Shown: piece by piece, positions 14,472 through 20,806 of the stretch
Position numbering within the stretch: the first letter of the stretch is position 1
Layout: every line of letters begins with the position of its first letter
NCBI GenBank assembly: GCA_029777935.1
Contig: JAKORH010000006.1
Span: 1-20,806 of the forward strand
DNA length: 20,806 nucleotides
Reading direction: 5' to 3'
From: Pseudomonadota bacterium
GTDB lineage: Bacteria; Pseudomonadota; Gammaproteobacteria; Burkholderiales; Burkholderiaceae
The notes under the pieces: generated by a model
Databases searched by the model: none
What the model was told of the DNA's origin: nothing
What the model saw: the letters and a program-made list of their open reading frames with translations, nothing else
Position numbers and translations under genes: made by a program

Positions 14472-15644
14472 TCAGAGGCGGTGCATGCGGTCGCCGCGCA
14501 CGAAGCCGGCGAGCGGCACGTCGAGGCCCTTGCCAAGCGCGAGCACCTTGACGAGTTCGCCCATCTCCGCCTCGGACAACAAACGGTGCGCCTCGTTGGC
14601 GCGCGCGTGCGAGTGTTCCGCTTGCAGCAGCTCGGCAAAGCCGCAGTTCAGCAGGAAATGCGCCTGCGACGTGTAGCCGAGCACCGCGAGGCCGGCTGCC
14701 TGCGCGGCGTCGGCCATCGCGCTGAAGTCGACGTGTGCGGTGATGTCATTCAGTCCCGGCAGCCACAGCGGATCGGCGTGCGCGCGATGGCGGTAATGGC
14801 ACATCAGCGTTCCCATGATCCGCTGCGGGTGGTAGTACTCGCGGCGCGGGAAACCGTAGTCGATCAGCAGCGCAACGCCGTTTGCCAGCCAATCCGCGAG
14901 CGATGCAACCCATGCGCGGGCGACCAGCCCGACCTCCGAGCCGTAGCCGTCGGGCAGCGCACCGGCTTCGGCCTCGATCGCTGCCACGGCGGAGGCCAGT
15001 TCGCGCCCTGCAGATGCTTCGGCCAACGCGAGCCGATCGCCGTCGATCGCCACGCCGCGCTCGTGCACGCGTCCGTCGCGCTTGACGAAGAGCTTGACCG
15101 GCATCACGTCGAGCACCTCGTTGGCGACGATCACGCCGTCGAAACCCGCCGGCGGCGCGACGAGCCACTCGACCGGTCGGCCGGCGAGCAGCGCGCGCTG
15201 GCGCTCGACCAGATCGGCCGAGAGTTCGACGATCGCGTAGCGCACATCGCGCACGCCGCGTCGCGCCAGCGCGTCGAGCAGATCGCGCGCCAGCCGGCCC
15301 GAGCCGGCGCCGAATTCGAGAACGCGCGGTGCGCAGCGCTCGAACGCCTGCACGACCTGGTTGGCGAGCGATTGCGCGAACAGCGGCGAGATCTCGGGCG
15401 CGGTGACGAAGTCGCCGCCGCTCGCCGCACCGCCGAACTTGCGCGCGCCCGCCGCGTAGTAGCCGAGCCCGGGTGCGTACAGCGCCAGCTCCATGTAGCG
15501 GTCGAAGCCGATCCAGCCGCCGGCGCGCTCGATCTCACCGCGCACGCACGCCGCCACACGCGCGCTGTGCGCGAGCGCGTCGGGGCTCGGCGCGGGCAAT
15601 TCGGATTGCGGATTGCGAATTGCGGATTGCGCGCCGGTCTTCAC
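14472..15644 (-). CDS. midA: MidA/NDUFAF7-family SAM-dependent methyltransferase
   Basis: A 390-residue protein of the MidA family, whose mitochondrial homologue NDUFAF7 methylates an arginine of a complex I subunit during assembly. Diagnostic segments are WIGFDRYMELALYAPGLGYY (44-63), GGDFVTAPEISPLFA (76-90), the SAM-binding loop LEFGAGSGRL (109-118) and ANEVLDVMPV. The first residues are odd: codons 7-15 (SAIRNPQSE) are encoded by a 7-bp tandem repeat, and the only available upstream start is GTG at 15642-15644, itself inside a short direct repeat. The conserved part begins at LPAPSP, preceded by a possible TTG start (15597-15599), so the true start is uncertain. It is divergent from the pteridine-reductase-like gene, with 53 bases between them. 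The function in bacteria, probably complex I maturation, is inferred. Confidence 0.9.
   Translation of the reverse strand: MKTGAQSAIRNPQSELPAPSPDALAHSARVAACVRGEIERAGGWIGFDRYMELALYAPGLGYYAAGARKFGGAASGGDFVTAPEISPLFAQSLANQVVQAFERCAPRVLEFGAGSGRLARDLLDALARRGVRDVRYAIVELSADLVERQRALLAGRPVEWLVAPPAGFDGVIVANEVLDVMPVKLFVKRDGRVHERGVAIDGDRLALAEASAGRELASAVAAIEAEAGALPDGYGSEVGLVARAWVASLADWLANGVALLIDYGFPRREYYHPQRIMGTLMCHYRHRAHADPLWLPGLNDITAHVDFSAMADAAQAAGLAVLGYTSQAHFLLNCGFAELLQAEHSHARANEAHRLLSEAEMGELVKVLALGKGLDVPLAGFVRGDRMHRL
15602..15629. repeat. Heptanucleotide tandem repeat (CGGATTG x4) in the midA N-terminus
   Basis: Four consecutive 7-bp units (CGGATTG, CGGATTG, CGAATTG, CGGATTG) occupy 15602-15629. On the minus strand they encode the low-complexity SAIRNPQSE stretch near the midA start. 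Because 7 is not a multiple of 3, loss or gain of one unit would shift the frame relative to the GTG start. Confidence 0.85.
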
Positions 15645-15665
15645 GGATCACCGCTCACGGGTCAC
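15641..15665. repeat. Short direct repeat TCACGGATCAC / TCACGGGTCAC
   Basis: Two 11-base copies with one mismatch (15641-15651 and 15655-15665) lie in the intergenic space between midA and the pteridine-reductase-like SDR. The GTG start of midA lies inside the first copy. It is a minor repeat of unknown function. Confidence 0.6.
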
Positions 15666-15697
15666 GATCTCATCGTACCGGTAAACTCGCTCGCCCC

Positions 15698-16504
15698 ATG
15701 ACCGAAACAAACAAGGTCGCTCTCGTCACCGGTGCGGCACGCCGCATCGGGCGCGCGATCGCGCTGGCGCTGGCGCGCGACGGCTGGGACGTCGCGGTCC
15801 ATTACGGCACTTCGCGCGCAGAGGCGCTGGCGACCGTGCGCGAGATCGAGCAGCTCGGCCGCCGCGCGGCGGCGATCCAGCGCGACCTCGCGCACGAGGA
15901 CGGCTCGCTGCTCGACGCGTGCGCCGCTGCGCTCGGCGCCGTCGGCGGCGTGATCAACAGCGCGTCGATCTTCGAGTACGACGACGCGGCGAGCTTTCAC
16001 GCCGAGTTCCTCGACCGCATGATGCGCGTCAACTGCGCGGCACCGGTGCTGCTCGCGCGCGCGCTGCACGCGCGGACGGAAGACGGCGAACAGGGTGTGG
16101 TGATCAACGTGCTCGACCAGAAGCTGTGGAATCCGAATCCGGACTTCCTCAGCTACACGCTGTCGAAGGCGGCGCTGAAGGAAGCGACGACGCTGCTGGC
16201 GCAGGCGCTGGCGCCGAAGGTGCGCGTGGTCGGCGTGGCGCCCGGCATCACGCTGGCGTCGGGCGCGCAGAGCGCCGCGGGCTTCGCTGCCGCGCACGCG
16301 ACCGCGCCGCTCGGACACGGCAGCACGCCGGAAGACGTGGCGCGCGCAGTCGTGTACCTGGCCGGCGCCGACGCGGTGACCGGCACCACGCTGCTGGTCG
16401 ACGGCGGCCAGCACCTGGCGGCCTCGCCGCGCGACGTGATGTTCCTGACGGAGCCGGCCGGGCGTGCAGGTTCCGGCGACGAACCTTCCGGCGACGAACC
16501 ATGA
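15698..16504 (+). CDS. Pteridine-reductase-like SDR (FolM / PTR1 type)
   Basis: A 268-residue classical short-chain dehydrogenase. TGAARRIG at 11-18 is the NADPH-binding motif with the Arg-Arg pair typical of pteridine reductases. The catalytic Ser of ordinary SDRs is replaced by Asp140 (INVLD), giving the Asp140-Tyr153-Lys157 triad of PTR1 and FolM. The expected reaction is NADPH-dependent reduction of dihydropterins (dihydromonapterin or dihydrofolate) to the tetrahydro form in the cytoplasm. Its stop overlaps the folB start (ATGA), which supports a pterin role. The last ten residues (SGDEPSGDEP) come from a perfect 15-bp tandem duplication (16471-16500) and are probably not part of the fold. 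ATG at 15698 sits just before the first beta strand. FolM itself is likely but not proven, so no symbol is given. Confidence 0.88.
   Translation: MTETNKVALVTGAARRIGRAIALALARDGWDVAVHYGTSRAEALATVREIEQLGRRAAAIQRDLAHEDGSLLDACAAALGAVGGVINSASIFEYDDAASFHAEFLDRMMRVNCAAPVLLARALHARTEDGEQGVVINVLDQKLWNPNPDFLSYTLSKAALKEATTLLAQALAPKVRVVGVAPGITLASGAQSAAGFAAAHATAPLGHGSTPEDVARAVVYLAGADAVTGTTLLVDGGQHLAASPRDVMFLTEPAGRAGSGDEPSGDEP
16471..16500. repeat. Perfect 15-bp tandem duplication at the SDR/folB junction
   Basis: TTCCGGCGACGAACC occurs twice without mismatch (16471-16485 and 16486-16500) and ends at the base before the folB ATG. It adds SGDEP a second time to the SDR C-terminus while keeping the frame and the ATGA overlap. 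Confidence 0.92.
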
Positions 16505-16935
16505 ACTGGTGGAGCGATCCGCGCCTGGCGCAATGCCGGCGCATCTTCCTGCGCGAGGTACTGCTCGACGCCAACATCGGCATCCACGCGTTCGAGAAGG
16601 CCGGCGCGCAGCGGCTGGTGATCAGCGTGGATCTGTTCGTGCCGCTGGCGCTGTCCACGCCGCAGCACGACCGCATCAGCGAGGTGGTCGACTACGACTT
16701 CGTGCGCACCACGATCCGCAGCCGAATCGAGCGCGGCCACATCAATCTGCAGGAGACGCTGGTCGACGACCTGGCGCGCGAACTGCTGGCGCACCCCGCG
16801 GTGATGGCGGTGCGCGTGTCGAGCGAGAAGCCAGACGTGTATGCCGACGTCGAGGCGGTCGGCGTCGAGGCGTTCAGGTACAAGGAGACCCTCACCCCTG
16901 ACCCCTCTCCCGGGGGGAGAGGGGAAATTTCCTGA
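16501..16935 (+). CDS. folB: Dihydroneopterin aldolase family protein
   Basis: A 144-residue protein of the FolB family, which converts 7,8-dihydroneopterin to 6-hydroxymethyl-dihydropterin and glycolaldehyde in folate synthesis. GIHAFEKAGAQRLVISVDL corresponds to the GxxGxxxxE/PQ segment with the substrate-binding Glu, INLQETLVDDLARELL to the LIETLAE helix, and SSEKPDVY carries the active-site Lys before Pro. The first 20 residues (MNWWSDPRL) form a short extension found in some betaproteobacterial homologues. The last 16 residues (about LTPDPSPGGRGEIS) are encoded by a hairpin repeat at 16889-16930 and are not native to the fold. ATG at 16501 overlaps the SDR stop, so the two pterin genes are translationally coupled. 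Confidence 0.88.
   Translation: MNWWSDPRLAQCRRIFLREVLLDANIGIHAFEKAGAQRLVISVDLFVPLALSTPQHDRISEVVDYDFVRTTIRSRIERGHINLQETLVDDLARELLAHPAVMAVRVSSEKPDVYADVEAVGVEAFRYKETLTPDPSPGGRGEIS
16889..16930. repeat. REP-like hairpin (CCCCTCTCC...GGAGAGGGG) encoding the folB tail
   Basis: CCCCTCTCC (16902-16910) pairs perfectly with GGAGAGGGG (16916-16924) around a 5-base G-rich loop. It is preceded by CTCACCCCTGA and followed by AAATTT. This CTCACCCCTGACCCCTCTCC-type element is a dispersed repeat in many bacteria and is often translated as LTPDPSP...GRGE at protein ends, as here. It could also act as a transcript-end or mRNA-protecting structure before ttcA. Confidence 0.8.
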
Positions 16936-16950
16936 AATCTGGAGTTGCGC

Positions 16951-17868
16951 ATGAACGCCCCCTCCGAACTGCTGCGCGCCGAGAAGCGCGCGCGCGAGGA
17001 CCACAAGCTGGAGAAGCGGCTGCTGCGGCTGGCCGGCCAGGCGATCGCCGACTTCAACATGATCGAGGACGGCGACCGTGTGATGGTGTGCCTGTCCGGC
17101 GGCAAGGACAGCTACGGCCTGCTCGACGTGCTGCTGAAGCTGCGCGAGCGCGCGCCGATTTCGTTCGACGTCGTCGTCGTCAACCTCGACCAGAAGCAGC
17201 CGGGCTTTCCGGCGCACGTGCTGCCCGACTACCTGACCCGCCTCGGCGTGCCGTTTCGCATCGAGACGCAGGACACCTACTCGATCGTCACGCGCGTGAT
17301 CCCCGAAGGAAGGACGTACTGTTCGCTGTGCTCGCGGCTGCGGCGCGGCATCCTGTACCGCGTGGCGAGCGAAGTCGGCGCCACCAAGATCGCGCTCGGC
17401 CATCATCGCGACGACATCCTCGGCACGTTTTTCCTGAATCTCTTCTACGGCGGCAGGCTGAAGAGCATGCCGCCCAAGCTCGTGTCCGACGACGGCCGCC
17501 ACGTCGTGATCCGCCCGCTCGCGTACGTGAAGGAAGCGGATCTGGCGCGCTACGCGCAGGTCAGGCAGTTCCCCATCATTCCGTGCAACCTGTGCGGCTC
17601 GCAGCAGAACCTGAAGCGGCAGGAAGTCAAGCGCATGCTGGCCGAGTGGGACAAGCGCTTTCCTGGACGCGTCGAGAACACCTTCAACGCGCTGGCGCGC
17701 GTGGTGCCGTCGCATCTGCTCGATGCATCGTTGTTCGACTTCAGGCAACAACGCGCGGACGGTAAAGGCAATCCGAACGGCGATCTCGCGTTCGACGAGG
17801 ACGCTTGCGACGAAGGCACGGCCGTAACCGCTCCGATGCGGTTGCGTCGGCAGCGCGCGGACGGCTGA
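16951..17868 (+). CDS. ttcA: tRNA 2-thiocytidine(32) synthetase TtcA
   Basis: A 305-residue cytoplasmic enzyme that installs the 2-thio group on cytidine 32 of certain tRNAs using ATP and an iron-sulfur cluster. The PP-loop SGGKDS lies at residues 49-54. The first Cys pair is Cys124 and Cys127 (CSLC) and the second is Cys212 and Cys215 (CNLC), matching cluster-ligand positions in the TtcA family. GHHRDD and PPKLVSDDG are further family motifs. The start is ATG at 16951, with GGAG at a good distance, rather than a TTG six bases earlier. The C-terminal 35 residues form a polar extension beyond the usual core, with no known function. The order SDR - folB - ttcA recurs in betaproteobacteria. Confidence 0.95.
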   Translation: MNAPSELLRAEKRAREDHKLEKRLLRLAGQAIADFNMIEDGDRVMVCLSGGKDSYGLLDVLLKLRERAPISFDVVVVNLDQKQPGFPAHVLPDYLTRLGVPFRIETQDTYSIVTRVIPEGRTYCSLCSRLRRGILYRVASEVGATKIALGHHRDDILGTFFLNLFYGGRLKSMPPKLVSDDGRHVVIRPLAYVKEADLARYAQVRQFPIIPCNLCGSQQNLKRQEVKRMLAEWDKRFPGRVENTFNALARVVPSHLLDASLFDFRQQRADGKGNPNGDLAFDEDACDEGTAVTAPMRLRRQRADG

Positions 17869-17932
17869 CAGCCGACAGCGAGCACCGATCCGCGCGCAAC
17901 GGGAAGTCGGTCAACCCGACGGTGAGAGGGAT

Positions 17933-18592
17933 TCAACCAGCTCGCCGTCGCGCCCACATCAAGGGCACGGCGATCAGCATCAAGGCCAGGGGCGAAGGTT
18001 CCGTCACCGGTGTGGCGCCGCCGATGACGATCTCACCTCCCGCGAGACTGTCGATCGAGATGTCGTTGCCCAGTTCGTCCGACAGGCTGGTCGCCGGGAA
18101 AGCCGTAAACGACGTAAGGACTGTCTCCGACGGCGCCGAGGCGAGAACGTCGAACAGAATATGTCCGATGGCAACCGTCGCGCCGGCGGACAGCGTGGCG
18201 CCGGCGCCGGCGATGGCATACGCGTCGCTGGCCGACAGATCCTGCCCGCCGGCGGCGGTCGCGATGTCCGGGCCGAACAGCGAATTGCCACTGAAGACAT
18301 AGGGAGCCGACAGGGTTCCGGTGGTCGCGTCGGTGAAGATGACGTCCGAACTCGCTGTCGAAAGTTCGAACGCGAAAGCACCGATGGACACGAGCGACGC
18401 CGACGTGTTCGTCAGCAGCACGTCGAAGCTGTTACCCGAGCTGCCTGCATTGGCAAAGACCGGAGACTGAATCGAGAGGATCAAAGCAGCCGCCCGGGCA
18501 GGAACGAAACAAAGCAGCGCCAGCGTGCTCCCCACAGCGAGCAGCGTCGCGATCCGCAAGCCCATGCGCAAGAAGAGTGCCTTCACTTTCAT
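17933..18592 (-). CDS. PEP-CTERM-anchored surface protein with a cohesin-like body
   Basis: A 219-residue exported protein. Residues about 8-35 are a signal peptide with a hydrophobic core ending in PARA. The C-terminus (196-219) has TEPSP, a hydrophobic helix LALMLIAVPLMW and the basic tail ARRRAG. This is the tripartite PEP-CTERM signal processed by exosortase in EPS-producing Gram-negatives. The body (about 36-190) is a Ser/Ala/Thr-rich beta protein with the order of a cohesin or carbohydrate-binding beta-sandwich: LSIQSPVF, a FDVLLTNTS strand, an IGAFAFELS strand and a late VAIGHILFDVLA strand. The cohesin resemblance is my reading of pattern, not a proven match. GGAG precedes the ATG. 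It starts 24 bases after the stop of the dockerin-bearing repeat protein, so the two are probably co-transcribed. Confidence 0.82.
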   Translation of the reverse strand: MKVKALFLRMGLRIATLLAVGSTLALLCFVPARAAALILSIQSPVFANAGSSGNSFDVLLTNTSASLVSIGAFAFELSTASSDVIFTDATTGTLSAPYVFSGNSLFGPDIATAAGGQDLSASDAYAIAGAGATLSAGATVAIGHILFDVLASAPSETVLTSFTAFPATSLSDELGNDISIDSLAGGEIVIGGATPVTEPSPLALMLIAVPLMWARRRAG

Positions 18593-18616
18593 GGTCGGTT
18601 CTCCGGTTCTTTCCGA

Positions 18617-20605
18617 TCATTTGAACAGGAATGTACCCAGCCTGGCGCGCACGACCCGCACGTCGGCAACACTGACGACTCCGTCTCCGTTCATGTCCGC
18701 GAAGATGTCATAGGGAGCGGCGGTTGCATTGTTGACGCCGGCAAGATCCGCGGCGGTCACCACCCCATCATCATTGAAATCACCCCATAGAACGCTGAGC
18801 GCCTGAGTGAAACCGGCGCCCGCCGCGAGCCCGGCACCCGAGGCATCCAGGATCGCATTGGGACCGCTGCCCGACAGCCCGAGGACGAGATTCGCCAGCG
18901 CGACCGGCGTAATCGCCCAGGTCAGGGTATCGGTTCCGAGGCCGCTGAATCCGGCCACGTTCACCCCGCTGAGACTCCCCGCACTCGCGCCCGCAATGGG
19001 CTCGGAGAAGACGACGCGTATGCCCGTGACTTGCCAGGGCAAGCTGTGCCGCGTCGAGGTCGTCACGTCATAGCTCTGATTCCCGAACAGCACCTGGAGC
19101 GAGTTCACCGCAGGCCCCGGCGCTGGACCGGAGGAAACGACGAGGTTGACCACGGACGCGGGGCTCACCTGGGTTCCCGCCGGTGGGCTCTGGCTGATGA
19201 CTGTGCCCGAAGCAACCGTGCTGCTGAAGGCGGTCGTCACCGTCCCGCCGGCCAGGCCGGCAGCCGTGATCGCGGTGGACGCATCGGCCTGCGTCATCCC
19301 GACGACGTTGGGAACGGACACCTGAAGAGCACCGGAGGAGATCGTGAGGTTCACCGCCGACCCCGCGGTCACGATGGTTGCCGCCGACGGACTCTCGCTG
19401 ATCACGCTGCCTGCCGGAATGCTGTTACTCGAGGCCGTGGTGATCGTGCCGACGGTCAAGCCGGCATTCGTGATCGCCGCCATCGCGTCCGCCTGGCTCA
19501 GCGCCACTACATCAGGCACTGAAACCTGGTTGGGTGGGGCCAATCCCGCATCGACCACGAAGATCGTGCCGCTGCCGGAGCCCGAGCCTGGGCCATAACT
19601 CGATGTGGTCCCGTACAGCTTCCCATCGGTTCCCTGGATCAATGGCGCCATGGACCTGATGCCGGTGCTTGGCGCCGTCAGAGGCAGGCTCTGGAGCAGC
19701 GTGCCGCTGGTCGTGGTCGCGTAGACGAAGCCCAGACCCGAAGTGCCGCCCAGGTAGGTCGTGCCCCACAGATTGCCGTCCGAGGCTTGCAACAGAGCGT
19801 TGGGGACGACTCCTGTGGTGAGATTGCCCAGGGCGAGGATGTTCTGATGCTGCGTTCCGTCGAGGGCGATTCTGAAGACGAACCCGCGGTTCGCGGGGCT
19901 CGGATATGTCGCGCCGTAGAGAAATCCGTCCGTCGCCTGGATGAGCTCGGAGTTGCCGCGACCATCGCTCAGCCCGAAGAAGTACACCGGCGCGAACCCG
20001 AATGGAGGCGTGACGCGGTAGATGCCCCCCACCGCCACACCGTACAGGTTGCCGTCGGACGCCTGCACCATGCCGTTTTGCGGAGTCCCGAGGCCCGTGT
20101 TGTAGAGGTTCTTGATCGTCGTGTAGACGCCGGCTGAACTGATGCGGAAGATCTGCGGATAGGCTGGCGGGCTCGTCGTGGTGCCGTAGAAATAGCCGTC
20201 GCGGCCGAGAACGAGCTTGCCCTGCGGATTCGTGCCTCCGCAATTGGCTGTCCCGCAAGCGAAGTCGTAGAGCTTGTGAAATTCTCCCGTCTTGCTGATC
20301 TTGTAGAAGACTCCGTACGGACCGCGGCCGCATTGAAACGTGGTGCCGTAGAGATACCCGTCCGGCCCCTCGACCAAGCCACCCGACGGATTGCACCCGT
20401 TCTGATAAGCAGGCCTCGTTCCGCCGCCGACAAAGGTGTAGAGCAAGGTGAATTGCCCCTGCGGCGTGATCTTGAAGACCGTGCCCGCGCAACCCTGGAC
20501 GCAACCGTTGCCGTCGTCACCGCCCGAATAGGTCGTGCCGTAGAAGTTGCCGTCGGACGCCTGGAGCAACGGCGCTGCAGGACCGGCCCCATCGGTGCCA
20601 TGAAA
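18617..20605 (-). pseudogene. IS-truncated surface repeat protein: TIGR03803-type repeats, two PASTA domains, dockerin-like C-terminus
   Basis: The 5' part is missing because an IS481-family element abuts it at about 20606; about 660 codons remain. From the N-terminal end on the minus strand: about seven repeats of the LxQxxDGNxYGTT type alternating with GTVFKITPxG strands (nt 20605-19535), PASTA 1 starting VPDVVALSQADA (about 19330-19524), PASTA 2 starting VPNVVGMTQADA (about 19126-19320), a beta-rich segment (about 18800-19125), and a dockerin-like pair of calcium loops, DFNDDGVVTAADLA and DMNGDGVVSVADVR (about 18640-18790). Repeats of this kind occur in large extracellular proteins and probably form a propeller. 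An open frame continues into the IS to a start near 20791, but those residues (TTTTTS and following) are out of frame with the transposase and not native. A residual product would lack its signal peptide. It probably once worked with the adjacent PEP-CTERM protein. Confidence 0.8.
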
Positions 20606-20806
20606 TGTAATAGCTGGTACTTGATCTGACAGTCTGTTGGGGTTCGGGTCAAGCGATGCGGAGTGGTTGTTGGTCGATGAGTTTCTCCTTTGCGAGGGGG
20701 ACGGAGTCGAGGAAGGTTTGCATCGGCGTTTTGCCGTAGCACCAGCGGCCTTGATGCTCGCGCTGGTTGTTGTAGTGGTCAAGCCAGGCATCCAGGTCGG
20801 CCTGCA
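20606..20806 (-). mobile_element. IS481-family insertion sequence, terminal part
   Basis: The element runs off the right edge. Its end is placed at 20606, where TGTAATAGCTGGTACTTGAT begins; a TGT-starting terminal repeat is usual for IS481-family elements. Just outside this point the minus-strand sequence resumes in frame as FHGTDGAG, a normal piece of a TIGR03803 repeat, so host and element sequence meet there. The other end and any target duplication are outside the window. Confidence 0.75.
20649..20806 (-). CDS. IS481-family transposase, C-terminal fragment (cut by window edge)
   Basis: Reading the minus strand from about 20804 gives 51 residues ending with a TGA stop at 20649-20651. The segment DLDAWLDHYNNQREHQGR, followed by GKTPMQTFLD, is the end of an rve integrase-core transposase (DDE type) as found in the IS481 family, where YNxxRxHxG and TPxxxF are conserved. 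The start and catalytic acidic residues lie beyond the window. The stop is 43 bases from the inferred IS end, a normal distance. Confidence 0.85.
   Translation of the reverse strand, partial: QADLDAWLDHYNNQREHQGRWCYGKTPMQTFLDSVPLAKEKLIDQQPLRIA

Noticed and set aside
15682..15687. TAAACT upstream of the SDR as a possible -10 box
   Set aside because: No -35 at 16-18 bases upstream; too weak alone.
17906..17920. Small hairpin GTCGG-loop-CCGAC between ttcA and the PEP-CTERM gene as a terminator
   Set aside because: The stem is only 5 bp and no T-tract follows on either strand.
20652..20791. N-terminal extension of the repeat protein starting near 20791 (TTTTTS-rich)
   Set aside because: It is an out-of-frame reading of the IS transposase region; the transposase frame is recognisable in the same DNA, so the extension is not native.

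Overview
The window is about 20.8 kb of high-GC proteobacterial DNA. Gene content and order (midA - pteridine-reductase-like SDR - folB - ttcA, a CrbS-type transporter-kinase beside an acetate-type symporter, cca after an NDUFA9-like gene, and a PEP-CTERM surface protein) point to a betaproteobacterium, probably Burkholderiales or a related lineage. This taxonomic call is inference from family knowledge. No rRNA, tRNA or CRISPR array was seen, and no stretch longer than 300 bases lacks a gene.

Region 1 (1-8955, all + strand) looks like a carboxylate (acetate-type) uptake and signalling locus. It holds the 3' part of an SSS-family symporter, a rho-independent terminator, a cNMP-binding/CBS/DUF294 nucleotidyltransferase, a two-helix membrane miniprotein, a CrbS-like transporter-histidine kinase, a lone receiver domain, and a fusion of a degenerate histidine kinase with a complete DEDDh (DnaQ-type) exonuclease. 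The last two genes overlap by ATGA, so receiver and fusion protein are probably made together.

Region 2 (9029-11199, +) is housekeeping: an atypical NDUFA9-like SDR overlapping by ATGA with cca, the CCA-adding tRNA nucleotidyltransferase. Region 3 (11206-11377) is repeat DNA: an inverted pair of GC-rich REP-like hairpins, then four 26-bp tandem units that run into the 3' end of the next gene.

Region 4 (11361-15644, - strand) carries midA, a DUF2905 membrane miniprotein and a large membrane-embedded patatin-like lipase. Region 5 (15698-17868, +) carries the pteridine-reductase-like SDR, folB (ATGA overlap; pterin/folate metabolism) and ttcA (tRNA 2-thiocytidine). Short direct repeats sit at several gene edges in regions 3-5 (26, 20, 7 and 15 bp units, plus a GGAGAGGGG hairpin), and some are translated into protein termini.

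Region 6 (17933-20806, - strand) is a surface/exported-protein locus. A large repeat protein (TIGR03803-type repeats, two PASTA domains, a dockerin-like EF-hand pair) lies directly upstream of a PEP-CTERM protein whose body resembles a cohesin fold. The repeat protein has lost its 5' part to an IS481-family element whose end can be placed at about 20606. The IS continues past the right edge of the window.

The most interesting points are the exonuclease-kinase fusion within the CrbS-like cluster, the possible dockerin/cohesin-like pair with a PEP-CTERM anchor, and the number of short repeats that have reshaped gene ends.
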